Notes: generated from the sequence alone by a model not told the origin. A DNA stretch of 64,000 nt from Actinernus sp. WN-2022 (GCA_030867875.1 JAOWCC010001501.1:26409036-26473035), one strand, 5' to 3'. Shown: positions 21,601 through 31,796, numbered from the stretch's first letter. Translations and numbers: made by a program.

Positions 21601-24600
21601 GGGACTACTCAACCGGATAGACACAGATCCCCGCCTAACCGAGCTAGCCTGTCTCATGTAATCAGTGCCTTACCTCTTATTGGAAATATCCACGAGTTTA
21701 CCATTGAAGGACTATGTCTCCGTTTTCTCACTGTTTTTGCCTGTAACCTTTGTAAACGTACGTACGTAGACACTAAATAAACTATTGTTGTTGTTGTTCA
21801 GTCGCGACTTTTGTGATACAATGTACCCGGGGTGGCGCAGTGGTTAAGCGCTTCGCCTCTCACCTCGCTCTGTGGCCTAGGGTCGATCCCCGGGCGCGGC
21901 GCCATATAAGTTGAGTTTGTTGGTGTAAATAATAGTATGGGCGGCCATGTTGGCTACAAACAATAGATTTCCCACGAGTAGCCTCGCACTGAGCAGTTTC
22001 AGAACGAGGTTAGACGGGGAGAAACAAAGGTTTTATTCTCCTGGGATTAAACATGGCCGCCGCGTAAACTACAATGTCAGACAATATGACTTGGGACACT
22101 GGTCGCTTTTAGAATAAACCCCTCTCCCCTTCAATGTTGTTTTAGGTGCACGTTCAATCTGAAATTCATTCACTACCAACATTGAAAGGGGAGGGAGTTT
22201 TTGAAGCTTAGCTTCAGCTGGTTTAACTTTGTATTCAGTATTTTTCTTCTCTTATAATAACTATTTTTGTCGAGTGACTCAACAATTATGTCTGTGATTG
22301 TAGGCCTATAGAGTGTAGACGGCTATCTCACCATACTACCAAGTTCCAACATGGGCTGAAACATCTCGTGCCGTCCAAGTTGTGCCGCCAGTGCCAGGGG
22401 AGTCAGCCCAGCCTCGTTCTCGATACTGATATCAGCCCGGATTTTATGCTTTCTATGAACAGCGTATGCGTACATTTCCTACCAGGGAAAGAAGTAGCGC
22501 AAAGTTAATAAAACAAAAGAACAAGCGACAGTGAAGCCTTTGTGTTGTTTTAGAAGATGGCTCATCTGGTATTTTCTATTAATATTTTTTTATTTTGTCC
22601 CGTTGTTTTTAGTTGGTGGGGGGAGGGGGGTAGGGGTTAGAGTACAGTAATACAGGTTTAATTTTTCTGTTTCCGATTCCTATCACCTTAACAGTGCCAC
22701 AGGCAACCCATAATCAAGAAAAAAGAGCCACCACAATCCCTTGCGAACCTAACATAGTCACTATGACACTTATAAAATAGATTCGATAGTACGCGCGCTG
22801 TGATTGGCTGAAAGCCGTGTTTCTATTTAACAATTAGACCCGCAGTCCGACGGGCTCGTGTTCCCACTGCCATTTCTCGTTCTCCCAAACCGTCCCACTC
22901 GTGTTTCTATAATTCTATAGTAACACTGGAAATGTTTTCTATTACTTAAATATAAATTATTTGTTCTCTTCAGTGACAGTATATTGGCAACAGCACTTGT
23001 CTGGTTTGTTTGTAAGATTTAAAACCTCTCTACCGCAATTTTATACAGGATTTAAAGTTTTTTAACGCGCAAAGGATTGTGGGTAAAAGTCAAGCCGCCA
23101 TCTTTATCAAATCCTAGCCACGTGCACAGCGGCGAGAGGCGAAAGACTGAGTTCTCATGTAAGACTCGTGTAATTAAATAAAATTGATACTCACCATTTT
23201 ATTTGATATAACGCACAAGTGTAATACGGTATTGCCGAATGAGTCTTTTTTATTAGGATCAGCTCCTCTTCTAACCAAGATATCATACATTTCTTTTTCA
23301 TCAAAACACGCTGCAAAGGCTGCTGGGTACTCTCCATAATACGCATAACCTGGTAAACAAATCCAATTGAAGCCTTAGTCAATACACATCTTATGTGAAT
23401 GGTTATAGTGCATTATTATACGACCTGGCGTTTTCGAGTGCAAGTACGCGGGCCAAAACGAGTGCAAATATGTAGAGGTTAAAGAATACTCAACAAAATA
23501 TCTGGATTCTGATTGGTCAATGACAAGTGTAGGCTCGGTTTCCAGCCGTGGGAGTTTCGGTGAGCCCGCGATCCTCTCCCCACTCACGGCTGGGCACGCG
23601 AGCTGAGACATTGCCGGTTTTTAGCCAATCAAAAACTTGCCACTAAAATCCTGTCGCTGAATGTATTTGCATAATCATATATTGTAAACTTTTCAAAGCC
23701 GGACCAGAAGCTTTGGTTGCTGTTCCAAAATGCGTTTAAATTTGCTTTGGAAAAGTTGCCTTCGAATAATTCAAGGATTCACACAAGGAAGCAGTAAGAG
23801 AGTTAGTTTTGGGTGAAGACACTGCGTCAGTACGCACCGGGTTTGGAAAGTCACTTGGGAAACCGTCACTTGTACCAAGCTCGAAGGTCGCGAAACCCAT
23901 AATGTTCAGTCATTTCTTTGCCTATGCAAGACCAGGTAGCCATTCTTACTTCAAAGAAAATTAGTGCTGCCTTTATCGGAGAAGAAAAGACGGACGACTC
24001 CAAATTAAGAGTTATAAGAGAGGAAATCACGTCTGACTCAGGCAACGTTTACACGTTTAATTTAATAACTCTGCGATCACAATTCACTTGAAAATCGCTG
24101 CATCAAACGAGTTTTACAATTCTTTAAGTCCTATGCACTAAGTTTGTGCATTTTTTAAGGTCTCCAAAACATACTCTACAAATGCACAAGTACTGAGCGG
24201 GAATATTCGACTCTAGCTCAGATAATATCAATCTCGTACCCAGACCCCATTTGTTTCTTACTGCAGTAAGAAACAAATGGGGTCTGGGTACGAGATTGAG
24301 ATAATATCTGAACTTTATCCCCGTATTTCGGCTTTTAATTTCTGTCAGCGAGGTGTCTTGAGCGGCACAAATATTACAGAGTAACAAATAATGCAGCCTA
24401 GTTTCTCAATGATTTTAAATGACGTTTGTTCTTGAGAATTCATTTCACACTGGAGTTTTAGTTTAGAGTTCCAGTGTGTTTTGAAAGTTTAGAACCTACG
24501 CTACAGTCGTGAAAGGGTAAACGGATTTTCTTGTCAAAACATGCAAATTGCATAATATTGAATTTTAATCAGCTGACGTCACGGACACGGTGTGTTGACT

Positions 24601-27600
24601 GCGCGCCCAGCCGTTAGTGGGGGGAGGCTTTGGAGAAACGACACCCCAACGGCTGAAACCGAGCCTATGACAAGTGCATCTAATATATATCAGTCAGTGC
24701 CTATAAATCCCGTATAGCCCTCGCGTTCATGCGATTTGTAGAGGAAATCGAACTGCTCGTGCTATACGGGATTTATAGGCACTGAGTGATAATTTATTTT
24801 GAAAGTTCTAATAATTGCTGCACGAGCCTTTAGGCGAGTGCAATTTGAGAACTTTCGAAATATCACTCAGTGCCTATAAATCAAGTATAGCACGAGCAGT
24901 TCATGCAAGTTTTTGTTTATAATATACTGAGCAAACACTTGCTAAGAACATGCAACTGTGCACTCGATAACCTTTTTATGCATTCGTTATTGACCAATCA
25001 GAATCCAGATATTTTGTTGAGTATATTATAAGCGAACATATTACACGGGACACAAACCCGTGTAAGTGTGTTTTAAAACACTTGAAAAGTTTTGTAAGCG
25101 CATGAGCCAATCAAAACGGAGTTGTTTAAGTAAAAACCAATCAGCTTTTAGTGTGCGAAAACAGTGTTGTCTGTTGTAAATTTACAATCATGATGGCTTG
25201 ACGCCATTAATTTACTATGTGCGAGCCGGCTGTTAGCTTACCTATAAAGTTGGAGTCGATGCGCATTTTCTCCTTGCTGTCTTCTGGCAGGAAAAACTTT
25301 CCACTGGCAGCAGCGTGCACGTCAGCGCCGTACTGTTCGACGAGTAGTCTGACAGACTCAATATCTCCATTTACAATGGCTATGTGGAGACATGTCTCAC
25401 CTTCAATTCAAAAACATATATTTATTAAAACAAAAGGTAAACAATCACTCACCTAATATACTTCTTTCGATATATGCTTCACTTGTCACGCAATATGCTT
25501 CACTTGTTGCGTAATATGCTTCACCTGTCACGCAATATGCCTCATGTGTCACCCAATATGATTCACTTGTCACGCAATATACTTCACTTGTCACGTAATA
25601 TGCTTCACTTGTGACGCATAAAGGTTTCAATATGAGGCTCAGAGACATGCTATTCTCCGAGAAGATAATAAATTTAATTTGTCTCAGAGCCTCGTATTCA
25701 AACCTTTGTGCGTGACAAGTGAAGCATACAGCGAAGAAGCCTATTGATATATAAATGGAGGATCGGTCGCGCTGATGAATCTGGGACAGAGCACCAGCTC
25801 AGAGCGAGACATTTTAGGATATTGCTAGGGAAATTTCCGTTTTGTGTAGTGGTTGTTGGAGCCAGGATCAGCAAAATGAGAATCTCTGACTTGAGAGAAA
25901 TATTCCTCTAAATTAAAAAAAGTAGAAATAAATAATTATTCGTGTGACAGTGTTCTGCGTTTACAAAAAGATAACTAACTTATGAAACAGTACGCATACT
26001 GTTTTACGAGTTGTGCTTTAGTAAATAAACCTTTTAGAACGTAGAAAGAGTGCTTCCAACTAGTTACACTAATACTGGAAGAGTGCTAGTACAGATTGCG
26101 GAGACAATTATTTTTGTGGCCGCCATGATTCACGACCGTTGACCTTAGCGCTGACCTTTCCTATCATCACCTACTCCTGGGTGCCATACGTTCGAAGGAA
26201 TAAGAGACGAGAGAGAGAGAGAAGAGGAGAGAAGAAAGAGAAGATAATCTGGTGCTATCCGTTGAGAATTTCACTTGTTTAACGCAGAAAGGGCCAAGCG
26301 TTAGCAAGAAAAAGAGATCGTAACATTAAGTTTGATTAGTTGAACAATCAAACTGGCAAATAATGTTGAGGCTGGTTTACGATAATTATACCAATCCCTT
26401 GCATTCATTTGTTCAACCAGTTGAAATTCATCGTGGCCATAGCTTGAGCTCTGCTACATGCAGAGTACATAACTAGTCGTTTCAATAACTTCATTATTAT
26501 TAGTAGTATTATTATTATTATAGTATCAGTAAAGTATTGTTTGATCTCGTATAATTAGCATATATATGATTTATCAGTTATTCATCTGTATATTTAGTCT
26601 TATTTATGTTAGTTATGTGTGTTTACTGCTGACACCCTAGTAATTCAGTATAATACTGCCAAACAGGGTCCAAATAAACTGATATGATTGAAATAAGTAT
26701 CATTTTTGGAGATTGATTTTAATCAAATTTCCTGTTTCAAAGTCACGCATGCGCATGCGTGTTTCAGACCTGAAGAAAACTGGGAACGAGTACTCACCAA
26801 AATACTCCTCTCCTTCATACTTGTCCATTGCCATGGCTGGGTACTCCTGGAGAAGTACATGAGCAATCTTTCTATGCAAATGAGGTTTGTTGTTCAAAAA
26901 GCACAAATGGAGTGCAGTCTCCCCCAGTGTCCCCCGGTCAGTAAGTGACCAGCATGCTGTACTTGGAGGATACTCCATGGCGTGCACTTGTTCTTGGTTC
27001 TGTGAAAAATGTTCAAAGGCATGCTCTTTAATGCCTGGGAAAAACGAGAAAGCATTGTTGTGGAACCATTTGTGAAGATCAGTGTTTTCCTAACTGTTTC
27101 CTCCCTTGCCCGCGCGCGGAAGAAAATTCGCATCAAATGTTACCGTTTGCTTACTATACTGAAGCAAAACTGGAACTCACAAATATTTCCGCAACTTTTC
27201 CTCATTTGCCCCAGGCTTTGAGCCATTCCTACTTATTTTCCGTTTCTCATCACCAGGGTTCTCTGGGTTGCGGTCGGTTGGTCGTAAAAAATGAAACAAA
27301 TCCAGATTGGAGCCTGGAACCTACTAGGCGCGGTATCTAAGCCTATTGTATTACATCATGGAGTGCGGAAGAAATTCAGCTCTTTGAAAGAATGGAGCTG
27401 AAATTTTATGCGACAGGTTTGCCGTATTCACTGTAGTCTCCGCAGCCCTTCTTAGAGTCGTCACGCAAGGCAGCCGTTCTTAGGGTCGTCACGCAACGCT
27501 AGGGCTAGCGTAGATGGCTGCGAATGAGACTATATTCACTGATCTTTCGACTGATCTTTCAACTGATTTGCGTGGCTCTCTTTCTCTTTATATTCATGTT

Positions 27601-30103
27601 TATTTTCTTCTTCCTTTACAAAAGCCAAAATTGTGGGTCTGTCGGAGGACGAGAAAAGGAAAAAAGTAGGGAAAGCCTTATATAACCGTAATAGGCAACT
27701 CTGAACTCTCTGGGAAAAAAACCTCTGAATTTCTAACGAGACCTGAAACAACCATGGGGGCTGATCAAAGCCAGGTCCCGGCTAATCCACAGATTGAATT
27801 AGAATTTAGCAACCTAGAGAAGCAGAGATTGTGTGAATGGTAAAGAAACTGATGGCAAGATAGTAGCTGTAACGTTAGTGTACAGTAACTACAGCCATTT
27901 CAATGCTACGACATGTCGAATCCCCGTGTGACTTCTCTGGCCAGAGAAGTCACACGCAGGCTAACCAAGCTCGTTTAATACCTCTTCGGTGATTTCTCCA
28001 CAATCTGTTTTCCACTTCAGGAAGTCGTCCTTGGTAATGACCTTACCCTCTCCTCCGTTATACAGATAAGAATATAACAGTTGGTCACGGACAACTCGCC
28101 GTAATCCATCTTCACCACCGTCTTTGAAGGCCTGTGAAGCACAAACGGGAAACAAAGTTCAATAAATCCACCGCAAATTTGGAAAAGTAAATTTTATATA
28201 ATATTCTTCGTTTGCACAGCACGGTGTCATCAAAAACCTAAATTATAGACTCATATCCTATAAAGCTGTTTCTTTAAAATTTTGTAGATGAAAATCAACA
28301 CATGTGTGTCAAATTAAGAGTTTTTGGCTTTATAAATAAAAAAATAAAAGTTTGGTTTATGGGATTCAAATGAAATGGATGAAATATTCGCCGTATTTAA
28401 AGTGCCACTAAGACGATTTTTTCTTCATTTCGATTTGCCACTTTTTCAGTGTCAATAAGTCAATCAGTGGTAGAAATAACCGAAATAGTAAAAAATATTC
28501 CCAAATGGGCAAGTTAAACCACAAAATTTTAGGAGAGTTTACCGGTAAAATCGTGTCCGCCATATACTGGAAGCAGTTTTCATTATTCAGCGGAAGTGAT
28601 ATTCATACACTTAACACGACAACCTCGTGGCGCGAAATAGTGTGCATAAAAAAGTAGCCAACCTCACAAAGATAAATATAACTTTCTTCTTGTGTACGTG
28701 AAGACGTTTTTAGTAGAAATATGCTTCCAAGACGTTGTGTCAGTCTGCAGGTGAGCGTTGAGTGTATGAAATCACTTCCGCTGAATAACCCTTTCTATAA
28801 AGCTGAACAAAGGGAACGGCCTCCAGTAATGGCGGACGTTTATATTCAATATTCGGAGTTTAAAAAATAAGACTTCCTGTCGTCGTACCGAAAAACGATT
28901 TGAACTGGTAGCAATATATCAACTCTACTTTATGAATATGCAAAAACATTGCTATGTCAAAATTTGATCGTAGTGGCACTTAAGACTTTGAAGTTTTGGC
29001 GTAATAGCCAATAAAACACTGCAAGAAAATGCTTTCGTAAGCCGTCGGGCGGACGCGCGAGCGGAAACTTTAGATGTGCGGTAACAGATTTGCTGATTAA
29101 ATTATCTTGAATTCTGTTCAGTTTTTTTCCATACGTTTCCTTGTAATTTGATCACGTCTTTTAACGACAAACATGTGGGCAATGTAAACATCAAGGAAGC
29201 TGTGTCACGATGAAGGACACGTCTTTATGTTCCGGGCGGCTTCCAGAGGCTCGAACAAATGAAAGGCGAAGAAACGAGAGGAAAAAAAAGCCTCTAGTGT
29301 TATCCGTTGAGAACCTCACTTCAGTCTATGCGCTGCGTTTCATATCAAGAAAAACACGTCAAACCGGTTTTATTAGGCCAATGAAAATTACCGTTACATC
29401 CAACACTTAAGTTGCGCCTGGTAATGAGTAGGTTATCCAATCAGGGACGAGGTTCAAATTCTGAACCTAATGTTCTCAACGGATAACACCAGAGGCTCTT
29501 CTTTTTCTTCTCTCTCGCCACTTCATACAATTCGATCTATGTGAAAAGAAATGTTCGAGCGTGCATTATATAGCCGAGGATATTACATGGCCGTGCGGAG
29601 ATACCGATTTTATCTTCGAGTGTTGATGAAATATCTTACGAGTGAGCGCGGCGAACGAGTAAGATATTTAATCAACACTTGAAGATAAAATTTGTATCTC
29701 CAAACGGCCATGTAATAAGAATATTCTGTTTAATATATAATTTTCGATGAAATACCAGTTTCAATCTCTTAATAAAAAGAGGCTAGAAATCTTTGAAAGC
29801 CATGCAGTCATATTTTCAAAAGTGATATCTTCATGTGTGAAGATATCACTTTTTAGAAAGAAACATACACTGGTATTTCATCGATAATTATATATTAAAA
29901 GAAATTATCAAATGCTTTGTCTCCAACCCAAATTTTACAATCCTGACTCTAAACAAAAACTTTACCTTAACAAGAAGTGCATCACTGTTTTCGCCTTTCA
30001 AGTCGACAAACGAGTATAACTTGTTTTCGACACTGCCTCGTGTTTGTTTTTTCCATGCTGCATCCGTAGTATCAGACGACTTGCACGAACGGCAGTTTCC
30101 CAT
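18568..30103 (-). CDS. TRPV-type cation channel (Nanchung/Inactive/OSM-9-like), N-terminal half only
   Basis: Nine exons join in phase (1377 bases, 459 codons) from ATG at 30103 to S2. TRPV channels are tetrameric plasma-membrane cation channels with cytosolic ankyrin repeats, used in mechano-, osmo- and chemosensation. The protein starts MGNCRSCKSS. Residues 30-40 (KLYSFVDLKGE) resemble the Nanchung/Inactive start. Ankyrin repeats lie at about 118-316, with LGETALHLCFLNN, GETCLHIAIVNGD, YYGEYPAAFAAC, GNTVLHLCVISN and GLTPLALAAQLG. Then follow a linker, S1 (about 388-408) and S2 (about 425-445). S3-S6, the pore and the TRP box should lie further left but are absent; that side holds a minisatellite and then the N gap. 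Either the gene is cut by a misassembly (preferred) or it is a partial gene. Introns are 0.3-2.2 kb and full of MITEs. Confidence 0.88.
18977..19093 (-). CDS. TRPV exon 8 (S1)
   Basis: Encodes RKFYTRMLFAVLYLIAFSL, then AIYLRPRDLK, with the first transmembrane helix in the middle. The acceptor is GTTTCAG and the donor AGG|GTAGGT. Confidence 0.88.
19216..19509. repeat. 38-bp tandem repeat, 7-8 units
   Basis: Unit CATTCATGGGAACCCACTAA followed by AGTGTTTTACTCAGATAT. One unit near 19261-19308 has a 10-bp insertion. It lies in the TRPV intron between exons 7 and 8. Confidence 0.9.
19895..20200. mobile_element. 306-bp MITE, short form, 7-bp target duplication
   Basis: Begins CAGGAGCCCATTACCAGGAG and ends with its near-perfect complement. 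Flanked by GTTTTTG at 19888-19894 and 20201-20207. The similarity between the two ends extends about 70 bp inward. The related element 30857-31513 has both subterminal parts expanded in tandem. Confidence 0.85.
20239..20690 (+). mobile_element. LINE 3' end, third family
   Basis: Contains NRTPKLWNSLPFHIKSSPSI and ELFKKSLKTYLI, the typical end of a LINE reverse-transcriptase protein. An AT-rich trailer with TTGTAAAGCGC and ATTTATTATTAAG follows. It ends just before TRPV exon 7, inside the intron. Confidence 0.7.
20712..20909 (-). CDS. TRPV exon 7 (linker domain)
   Basis: Encodes LFWSFGHVICSAYPLEGLDS, then SDEHLNMLNTGIMYRLL and EEKWMAFGR, matching the pre-S1 linker of Nanchung-type TRPV proteins. 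The donor is AGG|GTAAGA. Confidence 0.88.
20960..21135. repeat. Dispersed repeat ending in ACGGTTACA microsatellite
   Basis: About nine 11-bp units like ACGGTTACAAT at 21050-21130. The upstream part matches 15040-15215 in inverse orientation. Confidence 0.65.
21550..21800 (+). other. Unassigned segment ending in (TTG)n
   Basis: An open frame of 76 codons followed by TAAATAAACTATTGTTGTTGTTG. The ending looks like a retroelement 3' tail, but I cannot name the family. Confidence 0.3.
21830..21905 (+). repeat. tRNA-derived SINE head
   Basis: A box TGGCGCAGTGG and B box GGGTCGATCCC at tRNA-like spacing, then GCGCGGCGCCA. The same head occurs on the minus strand in 30265-30528. Confidence 0.65.
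21930..22065. repeat. Dispersed repeat with GGCCATGTTGGC ends
   Basis: Starts GCGGCCATGTTGGCTACAAA and ends AACATGGCCGCC. A diverged copy is at 32450-32570, sharing GAGCAGTTTCAGAACGAG. Confidence 0.6.
22332..22478 (-). CDS. TRPV exon 6 (last ankyrin repeat)
   Basis: Encodes EMYAYAVHRKHKIRADIS, then GLTPLALAAQLGRHEMFQPM. The acceptor is CCTGGTAG and the donor ATG|GTGAGA, phase 0. Confidence 0.88.
22733..23107. repeat. Dispersed repeat related to 13757-14015
   Basis: Shares CACAATCCCTTGCGAACCTA and later AAAGGATTGTGGGTAAAAGT with the other copy. An insertion at about 22775-22965 separates the blocks. Confidence 0.65.
23195..23349 (-). CDS. TRPV exon 5 (ankyrin repeat)
   Basis: Encodes YYGEYPAAFAACFDEKEMYD, RRGADPNKKDSFGN and TVLHLCVISNKM, very close to the YFGE..LSFAAC and DSLGNTVLH words of TRPV channels. 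The acceptor is TTACCAG and the donor ATG|GTGAGT. Confidence 0.92.
24228..24299. repeat. Perfect 72-bp palindrome
   Basis: TCAATCTCGTACCCAGACCC and onward reads identically on both strands, centred on CTGCAG (24261-24266). The two arms are adjacent with no spacer. Confidence 0.95.
24695..24906. repeat. Inverted repeat plus a third arm
   Basis: CAGTGCCTATAAATCCCGTA (24695 onward) is perfectly inverted at 24761-24784 over 24 bp. A third, diverged copy is at 24864-24906 (CACTCAGTGCCTATAAATCA). Confidence 0.75.
25242..25400 (-). CDS. TRPV exon 4 (ankyrin repeat)
   Basis: Encodes GETCLHIAIVNGDIESVRLL and then YGADVHAAASGKFF, a hallmark of the TRPV ankyrin domain. The acceptor is TTGAAG and the donor ATAG|GTAAGC. 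Confidence 0.9.
25462..25730. repeat. MITE with one terminal repeat expanded in tandem
   Basis: The left side has about seven 21-bp units of the type ATGCTTCACTTGTCACGCAA. The right side (about 25705-25730) has a single inverted unit. Between them a 40-bp inverted repeat (AAGGTTTCAATATGAGGCTC and its complement) pairs. Lies just upstream of TRPV exon 4. Confidence 0.7.
26200..26280. repeat. GA-rich tract and MITE end
   Basis: GAGAGAGAGAGAAGAGGAG followed by GTGCTATCCGTTGAGAA. The latter word is the end of the 29267-29520 family. Confidence 0.55.
26798..26999 (-). CDS. TRPV exon 3 (first ankyrin repeats)
   Basis: Starts NQEQVHAMEYPPS after the acceptor TTTCACAG. It contains RGTLGETALHLCFLNN and ends EEYFG at the donor TTTTG|GTGAGT, phase 1. 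Confidence 0.85.
27230..27540. repeat. Dispersed repeat, inverse of 61650-61945
   Basis: Shared words include CCTACTAGGC, GACAGGTTTGCCGTATTC(G), AGCCGTTCTTAGGGTCGTC and GCGGTCGGTTGGTC. Internal GTCGTCACGCAA is duplicated at 27452 and 27488. Confidence 0.65.
27724..27810. repeat. SINE fragment (tail)
   Basis: CTGAATTTCTAACGAGACCT through GAATTTAGC, shared with 30265-30357 and 60023-60118. The tRNA-like head is missing. Confidence 0.7.
27982..28131 (-). CDS. TRPV exon 2
   Basis: Fifty codons from AFKDGGEDGLRRVVRDQ to CGEITEE. The acceptor is CTTCACAG and the donor GAG|GTATTA, phase 0 at both ends. It gives the linker before the ankyrin domain. Confidence 0.75.
28398..28983. mobile_element. 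MITE-like element, AAGTGCCACTA ends
   Basis: Terminal repeats TAAAGTGCCACTAAGACGA and CGTAGTGGCACTTAA bound 586 bp. Related to 5239-6113. Lies in TRPV intron 1. Confidence 0.65.
29267..29520. repeat. Inverted repeat (MITE)
   Basis: Arms of about 50 bp with the word GTGTTATCCGTTGAGAACC on the left and its complement on the right. Related to 26200-26280. Confidence 0.65.
29580..29717. mobile_element. Hairpin MITE
   Basis: Arms starting ATTACATGGCCG and GATTTTATCTTCGAGTGTTG pair across a GCGCGGCGAACGAGTAAG centre. Almost the entire element is self-complementary. Confidence 0.7.
29729..29899. mobile_element. Hairpin MITE adjacent to TRPV exon 1
   Basis: TTAATATATAATTTTCGATG and GAAATACCAG at the left are mirrored at the right end. 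An inner hairpin AGTGATATCTTCA/TGAAGATATCACT lies at about 29820-29852. Confidence 0.7.
29966..30103 (-). CDS. TRPV exon 1 (start codon)
   Basis: Codes for MGNCRSCKSS through SDALLVK and ends at the donor AAG|GTAAAG. A possible acceptor TTCCGTAG lies 10 bases upstream of the ATG, so a 5' untranslated exon may precede it. Gly2 with Ser6 fits an N-myristoylation motif, and Cys4 and Cys7 could be palmitoylated. Confidence 0.8.
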
Positions 30104-30264
30104 CACGGGGTAGCTACGGAAGTGATAAAGTGAATTAGGCCATGTTCACACTATTGACCTCATTCATAAAGGCATCAAAGCGAGGCTAGTTGTACCAACT
30201 TGTCACAGCCCAGAGTAATGGAAAAATCTACAGGCGATGGCGGAACGCTACTTTCCTTATAACT

Positions 30265-30528
30265 CTGAATTTCTAACGGGACCTGAAACAACCATAGGGG
30301 CTGATCAAAGCCAGCACTCGGCTAATCCACAGATCGAATTGGAATTTAGCGTGTTCGTTTTTGTGGAGGGAGGAAAACCGAAGAACCCGGAGAAAAACCT
30401 TCGGAGCAAGGGCGAGATACCAACAAATTCAACTCACATTTGGCGCCGCGTCCGAGGATCGAACTGGACCACAGAAGTGAGAGACGGAGCGCTTAACCAC
30501 TGCGCTACCTCGCCTCCTCGAAAACACA
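30265..30528 (-). repeat. Full-length-looking tRNA-derived SINE
   Basis: On the minus strand the tRNA-like head (A box TAGCGCAGTGG, B-box-like GTTCGATCC) lies at about 30455-30520, followed by GCGGCGCCAAATGTGAGTTG and a body rich in TTCTCCGGGTTCTTCGG. It ends in the tail shared with 27724 and 60023. Confidence 0.75.
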
Positions 30529-30856
30529 AATGATCACAACAGTGCGGTACGACAGAAACGGATATATTTCTGACCGGCTCGAATTTTTCGATCTCTGGGA
30601 CAACAGGCCTCGCTCTGATGCCATTGTTACCAGACCTCTTACCGCGCGGTGGTGAGATATGAATGAGGTGTATACCGGATAGGTTTTGTAAGAAAACTAA
30701 CGGATAGGCCGAATTTATTTGCTGGAGCTATGTTGCGCCACTCCAGCCTAGAAAGTGATATACGTTGTGATATACGGTTCTGTGCCGCTCCGCTCCCGCC
30801 TGTTAACGCTACAGCGAATTTGTTTTTGTGCCGGCACAAAATCTATTCGGTAGTGA

Positions 30857-31513
30857 CAGGAGCCCATTACCAGGAGCGTACCTATGTGATGGGTAGCGTA
30901 CCTATGCGATGGGTAGCGTACCTATGCGATGGGTAGCGTACCTATGCGATGGGTAGCGTACCTATGCGATGGGTAGCGTACCTATGCGATGGGTAGCGTA
31001 CCTATGCGATGGGTAGCGTACCTATGCGATGGGTAGCGTACCTATGCGATGGGTAGCGTACCTATGCGATGGGTAGCGTACCTATGCGATGGGTAGCGCC
31101 CACAGCACAGTAGACGATGTGGCTATATATAGTCGCGAAGTTCTGATATGAGATTACGTTTTCTTTTGTTCTCTTGCGCTTTAGTATTTTTAGCAGTTTG
31201 AACCGTGTTAACTACAATTTTTCAGTGCGATCTTGATTGGTTAAAAGTGACGGTCTTTGTTTCTTCTCGCGCGAAACACAAAGCTAAAAATAACTACATC
31301 ATCTGTTCTGCTGTTGGACAGACCTAATGTGGGAGATGCACGCTCCTGGTAATGACCTAATATGGGTGATGCACGCTCCTGGTAATGACCTAATATGGGT
31401 GATGCACGCTCCTGGTAATGACCTAATATGGGTGATGCACGCTCCTGGTAATGACCTAATATGGGTGATGCACGCTCCTGGTAATGACCTGATATGGGTG
31501 ATGCACGCTCCTG
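30857..31513. mobile_element. MITE with both subterminal regions expanded in tandem, 7-bp target duplication
   Basis: Same family as 19895-20200, with ends CAGGAGCCCATTACCAGGAG and CACGCTCCTG and target duplication GTAGTGA (30850-30856 and 31514-31520). The left side has 11 copies of the 20-bp unit TACCTATGCGATGGGTAGCG. The right side has six copies of a 33-bp unit (GACCTAATATGGGTGATGCA and then CGCTCCTGGTAAT). The single-copy middle (31090-31325) aligns to 19945-20165. Upstream of TRPV exon 1. Confidence 0.9.
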
Positions 31514-31623
31514 GTAGTGAACATGCATGACTTGGGAAAAGGTTTATGAATTCATAGTGTTCTCTATTCCCAGGAGAACGTTCGGCAATATGAACCAGGA
31601 GACATTTTCCTCCGAGTGTAATC

Positions 31624-31739
31624 TTACAATGCGACTATCGAAATCGGGGCCACTTAGACAAAACTTAACGAGAACCAATCACATGCAATACGATGTCTTT
31701 AGTTCTCGTTATCTAAGTGGCCCATAGTCGCACTGTAAT
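31624..31739. repeat. Inverted repeat (MITE)
   Basis: TTACAATGCGACTA at the left and TAGTCGCACTGTAA at the right, with GGGGCCACTTAGA and TCTAAGTGGCCC just inside. Confidence 0.65.
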
Positions 31740-31796
31740 ATCCAGGTAAAATTCATAACTTCTCGCTGTATACATCACATTACAGCAACATACGAC

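Larger units (their letters stand above)
23487..25025. repeat. Composite inverted-repeat block in the TRPV intron 4
   Basis: ATACTCAACAAAATATCTGG and its extension (about 35 bp, 23488-23523) recur in inverse orientation at 24991-25025. A second pair (GGCTCGGTTTCAGCC-like, 23532-23550 and 24650-24668) is also inverted. The interior holds the palindrome at 24228 and the repeats at 24695-24906. It may be one 1.5-kb element with later insertions. Confidence 0.5.
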
